From positions 1 through 7,410 of the forward strand of contig JALZVB010000144.1 of NCBI GenBank assembly GCA_023300835.1: a stretch of 7,410 nt of DNA. The letters are read 5' to 3'. The stretch is from Saprospiraceae bacterium. GTDB lineage: Bacteria; Bacteroidota; Bacteroidia; Chitinophagales; Saprospiraceae. Position 1 is the stretch's first letter; each line of letters begins with the position of its first letter. Shown here piece after piece: positions 1 to 6,739 of the stretch. The notes below the pieces were generated by a model. The model was not told where the DNA came from. It did no database searches and saw nothing but the letters and a program-made list of their open reading frames with translations. The translations under genes and the position numbers were made by a program.

Positions 1-1809
1 AATGTGAATACAGATCTTGTAGGAGACTTCGGTATATCAAATGCGGTTACAGTTGTAAGAAACGAAGCGATAGGCGGAACACTTACAGGTGGGCCATTTC
101 AGTTTACTGCTAATGACAGTATTCCAGATAATATTGCAGCAGGATCTATAACACTTGCTGGTAACAGTGGAGCAAACTCACAATGGATTGTTACAGATAA
201 CCAAGGCTACATTTTAGGTTTACCACCTATGCCATCAGCAGTTGATTTTGATGGTGCAGGTGCAGGAATATGTTTAGTATGGCACTTGAGTTACACAGGA
301 AATATCTCAGGCCTAGAGCCAGGCATGAATGCTAACAACTTGATAGGGTGCTATTCTTTATCTAATTCCGTAGAAGTAATAAGAACAGTAGAAGGAGATT
401 GTCAGGCTAATGGTGGGACACTATTTGGTGGACCATTTGAATTCACTGTAGGTGATGGCATTGCAGATACAATCGCTACGGGTGCAATTGTTGTGACTAA
501 TAGCCAGGCGGATACTATGCAATGGATTGTTACTGATGATCAAGGAATAATCTTGGGTTTACCTCCAGTACCTTCTGTTGTAAACTTTGATGGTGCAGGA
601 GCAGGCGTTTGTTATATATGGAACCTGAGTTATTCAGGTGCAATAACAGGTTTAGAAATGGGTATGAATGCAAATGACATTATAGGTTGTGCACACCTTT
701 CTAGTCCAATAGAAGTTATAAGAACAGCAGACGGAGATTGTCAAGCTAATGGTGGGACACTATTTGGCGGACCATTTGAATTCTGTGCTGGTGACGGTGT
801 TGCTGATAACATACCTGCTGGTTCAATAGTAACGGCTAACAGCCAAGGAATGAATACACAGTGGATTGTTACTGACGATCAAGGAATGATTCTAGGTTTA
901 CCACCTATGCCATCAGTAGTTGATTTTGATGGTGCAGGTGTTGGAACATGTCTTGTATGGCACTTAGCATATGATGGTAACATCACAGGCTTAGCAATGG
1001 GTATGAATGCAAATAACTTACAAGGTTGTTTCAGTTTATCTAATGCGATAACTGTTGATAGAATATCATGTGGTACAACAGAAACATCTGATATTGTTAT
1101 CAATGAACTTGACGAACAAGGTAGAGTAGAAATTAAAAACATCGGAAACAATAGCGTAGATATCTCATCATACTGGTTATGTAATTTCCCGAGTTATGAT
1201 AGAGTAGGAACACTTACTATAAATTGTGGTGGAGATTATATCTTAGATCCAGGAGAGTTAGTGACAGTAGAGGTTAACTTTTCTATCAGTGGTAATGATG
1301 GAGAAATGGGCCTATATACGACTAACAGTTTCTCTAGTGCAGCAGCACTTATTGATTATGTAGAATGGGGTAACAGTGGTCATCAGAGATCAGGCGTAGC
1401 TGTACAAGCTGGAATATGGACAAGCAACGATGCGGCGACTAGTTTTTCTAATACCCAGAGTCTTGCTTATGATGGTTCTGGCGACGCTTCTACAGATTGG
1501 ACTTTATCTACATTTAGTCCATGTGTCGATAATATCCAAGGGCCTACAACAACAAACGAAAGACTTAACGCAATAGCTTATCCAAATCCAGCTGTTGAAA
1601 GTGTCTCAGTTAAAGTAGTAGGTGGGTTGACAATAGCGGAACCTATAACTGTATATGTTTATGATCAATTAGGAATTATGGTTATGGAAAGATCTTACCA
1701 AGGTCAGGCAGATTATAACCTTGATATTAATACGCTTTCACCTGGTAACTATACCGTTAAAATATTACATGCAAGACAAAGTAGTATTTTGAGATTTATA
1801 AAAATTTAA
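1..1809 (+). CDS. T9SS-sorted surface/secreted repeat protein with lamin-tail-like domain (5' partial)
   Basis: The reading frame is open from the first base, so the true start and signal peptide lie to the left; the GTG at 4 is not a credible start. Residues are counted from the codon at 4. Residues 2-20 look like the end of another repeat. Three tandem 113-residue units begin at residues 24, 137 and 250; each contains a WIVTD-DQG core, a LGLPP motif, a DFDGAG stretch, a Cys-x-x-W strand, GMNAN and a final S-N/S-P hydrophobic strand. Residues about 363-510 resemble a lamin tail domain (VINELD start, later DYVEWGN). Residues about 521-601 form a T9SS type A sorting domain with YPNPA at 526-530, the YDQLG turn, and the LSPGNYTVKI strand, ending in a basic FIKI tail. 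Known role of such tails: export through the type IX system and cell-surface attachment or release. The binding function of the repeats is unknown. A strong terminator follows the stop codon. Confidence 0.93.
   Translation, partial: NVNTDLVGDFGISNAVTVVRNEAIGGTLTGGPFQFTANDSIPDNIAAGSITLAGNSGANSQWIVTDNQGYILGLPPMPSAVDFDGAGAGICLVWHLSYTGNISGLEPGMNANNLIGCYSLSNSVEVIRTVEGDCQANGGTLFGGPFEFTVGDGIADTIATGAIVVTNSQADTMQWIVTDDQGIILGLPPVPSVVNFDGAGAGVCYIWNLSYSGAITGLEMGMNANDIIGCAHLSSPIEVIRTADGDCQANGGTLFGGPFEFCAGDGVADNIPAGSIVTANSQGMNTQWIVTDDQGMILGLPPMPSVVDFDGAGVGTCLVWHLAYDGNITGLAMGMNANNLQGCFSLSNAITVDRISCGTTETSDIVINELDEQGRVEIKNIGNNSVDISSYWLCNFPSYDRVGTLTINCGGDYILDPGELVTVEVNFSISGNDGEMGLYTTNSFSSAAALIDYVEWGNSGHQRSGVAVQAGIWTSNDAATSFSNTQSLAYDGSGDASTDWTLSTFSPCVDNIQGPTTTNERLNAIAYPNPAVESVSVKVVGGLTIAEPITVYVYDQLGIMVMERSYQGQADYNLDINTLSPGNYTVKILHARQSSILRFIKI
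73..411 (+). repeat. Tandem 113-aa repeat unit 1 (339 bp)
   Basis: First complete unit of the in-frame array, starting at the GGTL motif. It is the most diverged of the three at the DNA level. The linker before it is five residues shorter than those before units 2 and 3 and lacks their GDCQAN Cys. Cysteines are at residues 90, 116 and, in the linker to unit 2, 133 (counted from the codon at 4). Confidence 0.9.
412..750 (+). repeat. Tandem 113-aa repeat unit 2 (339 bp)
   Basis: Second unit, same length as unit 1 and without internal gaps. Its junction with unit 1 (381-443) matches the junction between units 2 and 3 (720-782) with only four base differences at a 339-bp offset. Cysteines are at residues 203, 229 and, in the linker to unit 3, 245. 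Confidence 0.9.
751..1071 (+). repeat. Tandem 113-aa repeat unit 3 (ends before linker)
   Basis: Third unit, lacking the terminal GDCQAN linker because the lamin-tail-like domain follows. It carries a Cys at residue 261 (FEFC), where units 1 and 2 have Thr, plus Cys 316, 342 and 356. It may therefore have a different disulfide arrangement from the other units. Confidence 0.88.
1564..1806 (+). other. T9SS type A C-terminal sorting domain (coding segment)
   Basis: About 80 C-terminal residues match the Por_Secre_tail pattern: an AYPNPA motif, a short beta strand, a V-Y-D-Q-L-G turn, a NTLSPGNYTVKI stretch and a final LRFIKI strand. The family is known to direct secretion across the outer membrane by the type IX system, which is limited to Bacteroidota. 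This is the best taxonomic marker in the window. Confidence 0.9.
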
Positions 1810-1835
1810 CTTTTTGGATTAATACCCTTTAATGG

Positions 1836-1871
1836 AAAGGCTAGCTCCTGTTGAGCTAGCCTTTTCTTTTT
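1836..1871 (+). terminator. Strong intrinsic terminator of the repeat-protein gene
   Basis: A perfect 12-bp stem (1836-1847 with 1853-1864, core GGCTAGCTC/GAGCTAGCC) with a 5-nt loop CTGTT, followed by a T-rich run to 1871 broken by one C. It lies 27 nt after the stop codon. The arms begin with AAA and end with TTT, but the opposite strand lacks a long T-run, so it should act mainly on the + strand. Confidence 0.9.
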
Positions 1872-2109
1872 GTTATAATCTTAAAGAAACCTCATTAGCT
1901 GTTTGTATGTACGGTATCTTATTCAGTTTAATACCATTTACGTTTCAGAATGTCACTTATGTTTCAATTAAATTAGCCTAGCTCTACGTTGAAAATACTA
2001 GTCATAGCTGGCTAAGCCTGTGTTTTTTGCCTTAATCTAAACAGATTCTCTTTAAAATCTATACGGCACCTTAAAGGTAAACTGGTATTAGACCTAGGTT
2101 GTTATTTTA

Positions 2110-3582
2110 TTACTTCTCCGGAACAACTTTCAATATCCTGCCTGGTTTTTCAACACCGATATATAGATATCCATCGGCCCCCATTTCTATCGACCGGACT
2201 CTTCCTATGTTTTTCAATATGCGTTCCTCGGATATGACTTGATCTCCATCCATTTTTATACGGCTTACATAATTGAATCTCAATGACCCCGTCAATATAT
2301 TATCCCTCCACTTGGGATAGGTTTTTCCTTTTACAATCGCCATACCAGAAGGCGCAATAGAAGGGAGCCAGTAGTTGATTGGACTTTGTGTGCCTTTTTT
2401 CTCTGTTATATCTGTAAAGGTTGTTCCATTGTAATTTATTCCGTAAGAGACCACTGGCCAACCATAATTGGTTCCAGGCAATTCTATATTCAATTCGTCA
2501 CCACCCCTAGGACCATGCTCATGTGTTACGATTCTATCATTGGTTTCATCATACACCATACCTTGTTGATTACGGTGACCATAAGTCCATATCGATTTTA
2601 TAGCTGAGGTATTATCGTAAAAAGGATTGTCTTCTGGTATCGTTCCATCACTGTTTATTCTATGCACCTTTCCGCAAGAGTTGTTAACAAACTGCGGATT
2701 GTCATCTCGTTTTCCTCTATCGCCTACGGTAATAAACAAGAAGCCGCTTTTGTCAAAAACCAACCGAGACCCAAAATGATAAATCGTCTCCAAGTATGGA
2801 AGGGCAACAAATATTTCTTCTACATCCATTAATTGATCACCATCCAATCGCCCTTTAGAAACAGCTGTTGTTAACTGGCTTTTATTTGCAGGGTTCTCTT
2901 TCGTATAAGATATATACAACAACTTATTATTAGCGAATTCTGGGTCTAAAGCAATATCCATAAGTCCTCCCTGCAAGCCACTTTTGATAACGGGCAAGTT
3001 ATTAACCGTTACACTGCTTTTGCCTGGCGACTTGAACTTAAGAACACCTTTCTTGTCTGTATAGTATATCGTCCCGTCTGCCAGCACTTTTATTCCCCAC
3101 GGAATATCAACATCTGTAACAATCGTTTCTACCCGTACCTTCATTTCCTCTGTTACAAAAGCAGTCGGCTGGACATCTTTATCCGCCGTATAGCTTTCTC
3201 TGTTTTCTATGCCTTCTAGAATATAATCTGAAAGAATATCAAGCTGCACAGCTGTAAACGTCGTATCATAACTCGGCATTCCACTATTAAGAATACCATC
3301 TCTAATAGACATTATTATATCTTCCTTTGAATTGCCGTGTTTCCATTTTCTATCTACAAATGCATTGACATGTGTACCGTGACAACTTGTACAGAACTCC
3401 TCAAATAGTGCCTGAGCAGGATCAGACTTCTCTGGAATACCCACAATAGTAGAAACAGCTGCTATCTCCGTTTCCGTTTTATAGCTCTGGCCTTCTATGG
3501 CTTTGTCTATGCGGTTATTGCAGTTTTCAAATAATAATATAAGTGTCACAGCGGTAAAAGAGAAGATTATATATCTGATCAT
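2110..3582 (-). CDS. Exported cytochrome c - PQQ-dependent sugar dehydrogenase fusion
   Basis: A 490-residue protein. Residues 4-18 are a hydrophobic export or anchor segment. Residues about 55-125 are a small class I cytochrome c domain: haem-binding CTSCH at 64-68 and a likely axial Met102 in SGMPSY. Residues about 147-488 match the glucose/sorbosone dehydrogenase (GSDH) beta-propeller: DIPWGI near 159, GGLMDIALDPEF at 205-216, HFGSRL at 269-274 with the likely catalytic-base His269, YGHRNQQG at 334-341, EHGPRGGDELN at 355-365, NYGWP at 372-376 and PSGMA at 411-415. Family knowledge: these enzymes oxidise sugars or polyols in the periplasm using PQQ and Ca2+; the fused haem would pass electrons on. 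The substrate cannot be read from sequence. Cys21 follows the hydrophobic segment, but its LFEN context is not a standard lipobox. The gene is convergent with the repeat-protein gene and has no obvious operon partner. Confidence 0.92.
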   Translation of the reverse strand: MIRYIIFSFTAVTLILLFENCNNRIDKAIEGQSYKTETEIAAVSTIVGIPEKSDPAQALFEEFCTSCHGTHVNAFVDRKWKHGNSKEDIIMSIRDGILNSGMPSYDTTFTAVQLDILSDYILEGIENRESYTADKDVQPTAFVTEEMKVRVETIVTDVDIPWGIKVLADGTIYYTDKKGVLKFKSPGKSSVTVNNLPVIKSGLQGGLMDIALDPEFANNKLLYISYTKENPANKSQLTTAVSKGRLDGDQLMDVEEIFVALPYLETIYHFGSRLVFDKSGFLFITVGDRGKRDDNPQFVNNSCGKVHRINSDGTIPEDNPFYDNTSAIKSIWTYGHRNQQGMVYDETNDRIVTHEHGPRGGDELNIELPGTNYGWPVVSYGINYNGTTFTDITEKKGTQSPINYWLPSIAPSGMAIVKGKTYPKWRDNILTGSLRFNYVSRIKMDGDQVISEERILKNIGRVRSIEMGADGYLYIGVEKPGRILKVVPEK

Positions 3583-4112
3583 ATTGGGTTTGTTAACTCT
3601 AATATAATCTCAATGTTGTATTCTGGTCTTTGATTCTGTTGTTTTGGAGATAAGGAGATGCGGAAGTCTGTCTAACACTTGGGTTTCTAACCGGGTACGC
3701 ATACGGGTTTGCCTTGCTTATATTCACCTTGAGTATCTTTAAAGTCTAGTTTTAATTGCAACTACTCATCATCGACCTTAGCCTTTAGCATATTGTAAGG
3801 CGTGAAACACAATATCGCTTACATAAGAGTGCTTGCTAATACGACTGCTAACGACCTTCCTGCTAGTAGATAAAAATTGTTGCAGGAACAAACGTCAGAA
3901 ATATAGATCCCAGTAGATATGGGTTAGCGGCAACGCCAAACTTGTTTAGCTCTTTCCGATATCATTACACAGGCCACTATTAATGCGACTAAGTCTACGA
4001 TACTTTATTTTTAAAATGTAGGTTTCCAAATTACTGGTTTTCCTGTAGCCGCTTTGACTAAAACTTCTATTGCAGCGTAAAGGAATTTTGAATTCATCGA
4101 TTTAAAATATAA

Positions 4113-4334
4113 ATATTTTTTTTAAGGAAGCTCAATGATTGCAACGACGACAATTTTTCGCAATCTGTTGTTTCTTCGTTTAATAACAAAAAAGCAAATA
4201 CGATAAGTTATTGGCAACTTAATGAATACGGAGGAATAAACATCATAAGTGATGAGAAAACAGCAACATATCGTATCTGTTTTATAGATGATGAAATAAT
4301 GAGTTTATTGAGAGTAAGAAACGACAGTAGGTAA
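4113..4334 (+). pseudogene. Possible gene remnant, open segment without start codon
   Basis: A 73-codon stretch open between a TAA at 4110 and the TAA at 4332, with no ATG near its 5' end. The translation has mixed, soluble-protein-like composition, for example NTISYWQLNEYGG followed by INIISDEKTATYRICFIDDE. I do not recognise a family. It may be the 3' end of a broken gene or chance. Two + strand segments in other frames follow (to 4570), which would fit frameshift decay. Confidence 0.3.
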
Positions 4335-4423
4335 CATTAGATTTATGACGCCACCTCCTCCTTCGTCGAGAGACTATCGGTATCATCGGACATTATGAGC
4401 CTATATATCGGAGAATGGTTTGA

Positions 4424-4570
4424 TTTGAAACAGATCCTAATAAGAGTAGTCCAATTGGGTTTTATGATATTAAGCTCCCAGAATTCCCTGCTATCGGCGC
4501 TTATAGTCCAGTGCATTATATTAAACCACCACTTGGTATTGAAAGACCCTGTAAGAAGATGGAATATTGA
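4424..4570 (+). pseudogene. Possible gene remnant in a second frame
   Basis: An open segment of 48 codons starting directly after a TGA at 4421 and ending at a TGA at 4568. The same frame is also open upstream of that TGA back to 4349. Its translation is rich in Pro, Gly and charged residues (FETDPNKSSPIGFYDIK, then PAIGAYSPVHYIKPPLG), which looks more like a folded protein than the overlapping hydrophobic frames on either strand. No family recognised. It could be a fragment of the same decayed gene as 4113-4334. Confidence 0.25.
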
Positions 4571-4597
4571 TTGGGGCTCTGAAAAGAATAAAGTCAA

Positions 4598-4905
4598 TAG
4601 CAGGTAATAACATACGGGCTATAACAAATAGCCATTTTAAAGATAAGCGATAAGTTCTTCACGGGCAAAACATCAAGAATTATATGTACTTTAGATCAAC
4701 CGCCATGTTACTATAGTTTGATAAATAGAGGCCCAAGCCACAATGCAATGAAGAAATTAACCCTAAACTTTATAGGTGTCAAATCGGTAAAAAGTACAAC
4801 AATTGGCCCGTTAAGATTATCAACTATAGCGTTTCGAGAAAACTGGATAATTAAAATAGAGAAAATGGGACGCTTAAATAAATAACAGTACAAGAAAATA
4901 AATTT
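4598..4905. other. Possible intergenic repeat or cassette-like element
   Basis: Near the left end is a small perfect hairpin: GGCTAT (4617-4622) pairs with ATAGCC (4628-4633) around a 5-nt loop AACAA. The motif ACGGGC occurs at 4614-4619 and again at 4661-4666. Its reverse complement GCCCGT is at 4806-4811, so the outer copies could close a long structure. The block begins at a TAATAACATACGGGC sequence right at the end of a decayed frame and ends just before the next gene. This arrangement resembles interspersed repeats or integron attC-like sites, but no recombination core can be shown from this single copy. Confidence 0.3.
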
Positions 4906-5466
4906 ATGCCAAGAATTAATGTAATCGAACACAAAGAAGCTACAGGAAAACTAAAAGAAATATATGATGGACTTACCAAAAGTCGTGGCAAGCTTGCCGA
5001 TGTTCATAAGATTCAAAGTTTGCGTCCTAAAAGCATTGTAGCACATATGACTCTATACATGGAAATAATGTATAGTCACTCGGAGCTTTCTAGAGCAGAA
5101 AGAGAACTCATAGGAACCATTGTGTCGATTGCTAACGGTTGTCGATATTGCACCAAACACCATGCTGAGGCGTTAAACTTTTATTGGAAAGATGATGTCA
5201 AAATTGAAAAACTAGTTAATGGAGATTATCTCGAAATCCTATCACCAAAGGAAATCGGATTGAGTAACTATTCTAAGCATTTAACTAAGAACCCAGAAGA
5301 ACATGATAGCAAAGACTTTACACCTCAACTCCGAGACTTAGGACTAAGTGATGCTGCCATTTTAGATGCTGTTTTGGTAACAGCATATTTTAACTTTGTA
5401 AATCGTATTGTACTTTCATTAGGTGTGGAGCTGGAGGAAGACAATGGAGCTGGTTACAAATATTGA
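4906..5466 (+). CDS. AhpD-family peroxidase-related enzyme (carboxymuconolactone decarboxylase fold)
   Basis: A 186-residue cytoplasmic protein with no signal peptide, the usual length for the 'uncharacterized peroxidase-related enzyme' family. The key signature is at 61-86: LSRAERELIG, then the CxxC pair Cys79 and Cys82 followed by His85-His86. Spacing matches the proton-relay and redox site of AhpD: Glu67, Cys79 (12 residues on), Cys82 and His86. The C-terminus GAGYKY is typical of this family, so the end looks intact. Inferred role: thiol-dependent reduction of peroxides; the true substrate and reducing partner are unknown. The start at 4906 is preceded by an A-rich leader without a Shine-Dalgarno, normal for Bacteroidota. 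No partner peroxiredoxin lies nearby; the neighbours are unrelated, so it is probably monocistronic. Confidence 0.9.
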   Translation: MPRINVIEHKEATGKLKEIYDGLTKSRGKLADVHKIQSLRPKSIVAHMTLYMEIMYSHSELSRAERELIGTIVSIANGCRYCTKHHAEALNFYWKDDVKIEKLVNGDYLEILSPKEIGLSNYSKHLTKNPEEHDSKDFTPQLRDLGLSDAAILDAVLVTAYFNFVNRIVLSLGVELEEDNGAGYKY

Positions 5467-5753
5467 TTGGAATGAATCAGGTTTCAAGATTGCTATACTG
5501 AAGTAAAGGATGAACGAACATAAGGACAACCAAATAAATTAAAGTATATGACAAGTACACAATGCGTCGTCACAGAACCTACTTCTTGTCAACTATTTCT
5601 GCCGATGATAAAGCACATTCAATTCAAGGAAAATTTGTCGCCCAATAAAAGATAGTTGAAAACAAATTTTGGTCAAGTCCAATATGTTTTGGCGTATCTT
5701 ATAGAATCCACCAATTAGAATAAACATTCACAAACCTAATAAAATAAACAAAA
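5467..5753. other. 287-bp spacer between AhpD-like gene and hydrolase gene
   Basis: Holds only very short frames, such as a 28-codon ATG frame at 5562-5648 with basic, soluble composition. There is no hairpin with a T-run, so the AhpD-like gene has no visible intrinsic terminator. The last 50 bases are A-rich, as expected for a Bacteroidota leader. A near-match to the -7 promoter box, TATGTTTT, lies about 75 nt before the hydrolase start, but without a well-spaced TTG box. Confidence 0.5.
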
Positions 5754-6473
5754 ATGAAAAATCTGATTTACTATATAGTTCTGGTCTGTCTAAGTATCAA
5801 TAGTTATGGACAAAATTTTGCGGTTCCTGATAGTATTCTAAATGGCGTAGAGTCAAGACAGTTTGAATATACTTATACAGCAAAATTTGATTATAAAATT
5901 GTTTATCCAATAAGTTACGACAGCTCCAAAACATATAAAGTATTACTTGGTCTATCGGGCGGAAATGCCAGTGAGAAAATTGTAAACTATTGTTACTATA
6001 CCTTATTTGATTCTAAATACTTAGAAAACTATATTAAGATTCTGCCTCTTGGTCCTTCAGGTAGACCACTGTCTGGGATTGACAGTACCGAGATAAACGC
6101 ATTAATTGAAGACATCATGAAGCGCGAAAAAGTCATAAACCACGATTGGATTTTAGCCGGAACTTCAATGGGAGGATATGCTGCGTTTAATTTTGCTTAT
6201 GCGAGACCAGAACTATTTGAAGGAATAATAACTTTTCCAGGCGGCATACGAGAGGAGAAAGTTTCAGAGAAATGGACGAATTATAAAATACTATTAGCTG
6301 TTGGAGAATTGGATGAACCGAATTGGACAGAGTTAAACTTAAGTACAAAAGCACAATTAGAAGGAAATGTGGAAACCGTAGAAACATTTATACTAAAAGG
6401 ACAAGAGCATATAATTTCACCAGACTACGACATAGATGAGGTCTATAGTAAATACTTTGCGATAAAAAAGTAA
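5754..6473 (+). CDS. Secreted alpha/beta-hydrolase (esterase / prolyl-oligopeptidase-like)
   Basis: A 239-residue protein. Residues 1-19 are a clear signal peptide (basic MKN start, hydrophobic core, likely cut after SYG), so it acts in the periplasm or outside. The nucleophile elbow is GTSMG at 136-140 with Ser138, followed by GYAAFNFAYARPELF, as in esterase D, feruloyl esterase and PHB-depolymerase-like hydrolases. Asp187 in VGELDEPNW and His219 in GQEHI stand at the expected spacings for the acid and the base, so the triad looks complete. The oxyanion-hole region after the first core strand reads LLGLSGG (64-70) instead of the common HG(G). Substrate unknown; ester or peptide hydrolysis is inferred from fold only. 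It is separated from both neighbours by over 260 bp and is probably transcribed alone. Confidence 0.88.
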   Translation: MKNLIYYIVLVCLSINSYGQNFAVPDSILNGVESRQFEYTYTAKFDYKIVYPISYDSSKTYKVLLGLSGGNASEKIVNYCYYTLFDSKYLENYIKILPLGPSGRPLSGIDSTEINALIEDIMKREKVINHDWILAGTSMGGYAAFNFAYARPELFEGIITFPGGIREEKVSEKWTNYKILLAVGELDEPNWTELNLSTKAQLEGNVETVETFILKGQEHIISPDYDIDEVYSKYFAIKK

Positions 6474-6739
6474 GGAGGAAGATGGATAAGTCAGAACCGA
6501 AAGCTTCTTCCCGTATAGAGTGACGACTATCTATAATCTGTCGCCAACATCATATTGTACATGCAAGCAATCACCTACTATAAGCCAAAGACCATAAGTC
6601 GAAACCATTACAGACGTCATACAATAATGAAGTCACACCCGCGTAGACATTCTGTAGTGCCATACACAACAACCTGTAGTAGGGGACATCAAGGGAGACA
6701 CAATCAATTTCTTGTCTTATAAGTACAAAAGCAAACGAC
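6474..6739. other. 266-bp spacer after the hydrolase gene
   Basis: No convincing gene. Just after the hydrolase stop is GGAGGAAG, a good Shine-Dalgarno-like sequence, followed by an ATG at 6482 that opens only a 13-residue frame ending at 6523. No terminator hairpin with a T-run is visible. The rest is less A-rich than the other spacers and shows no recognised site. A 64-codon frame on the opposite strand (6571-6765) is judged spurious. Confidence 0.45.

Larger units (their letters stand above)
3583..4905. other. 1.3-kb region without a convincing intact gene
   Basis: No reading frame here shows a recognisable family, a good start and a continuous coding look at once. I saw no tRNA, rRNA or CRISPR pattern. 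The left part (3583-4110) has short protein-like open segments on both strands broken by stops. For example, a - strand frame starts at ATG 4097 and stops after 28 codons at 4011, and a + strand open segment runs 3870-3983. The middle part (4113-4570) holds two protein-like segments in different frames. The right part (4598-4905) holds GC-rich inverted and direct motifs. Together this suggests decayed genes or shuffled accessory DNA, but neutral AT-rich spacer is possible. Confidence 0.6.

Noticed and set aside
879..1151. 90-codon frame on the - strand
   Set aside because: Lies wholly inside the repeat-protein gene, whose domains are clear on the + strand; it is a shadow.
1973..2027. Imperfect hairpin TTAGCC(T)AGCT / AGCTGGCTAA followed by a T-run
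   Set aside because: The 22-nt loop and bulge make it a weak terminator, and a far stronger one lies just upstream at 1836-1871.
2386..2607. 73-codon frame on the + strand
   Set aside because: Lies inside the dehydrogenase gene, opposite its conserved motifs; Cys/Ile-rich composition is typical of a shadow.
3640..3710. GC-richer stretch that at first looked like a tRNA
   Set aside because: No acceptor-stem pairing and no GTTCNANNC T-loop could be found.
4343..4597. 84-codon - strand frame, and the overlapping 70-codon + strand frame 4395-4607
   Set aside because: They overlap each other, match no family, have no good start context, and a third frame on the + strand looks more protein-like. 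Neither can be supported.
4711..4932. 73-codon - strand frame
   Set aside because: Overlaps the start of the AhpD-like gene and has a low-complexity hydrophobic Phe/Ile-rich translation expected from AT-rich DNA.
5562..5648. 28-codon ATG frame MRRHRTYF...KFVAQ
   Set aside because: Protein-like but too short, no family and no start context; could be chance.
6187..6387. 66-codon - strand frame
   Set aside because: Inside the hydrolase gene, opposite the segment after the nucleophile elbow; a shadow.
6482..6523. 13-residue frame after a good Shine-Dalgarno-like GGAGG
   Set aside because: Very short, no similarity, and Shine-Dalgarno use is weak in Bacteroidota; kept only as a note in the spacer entry.
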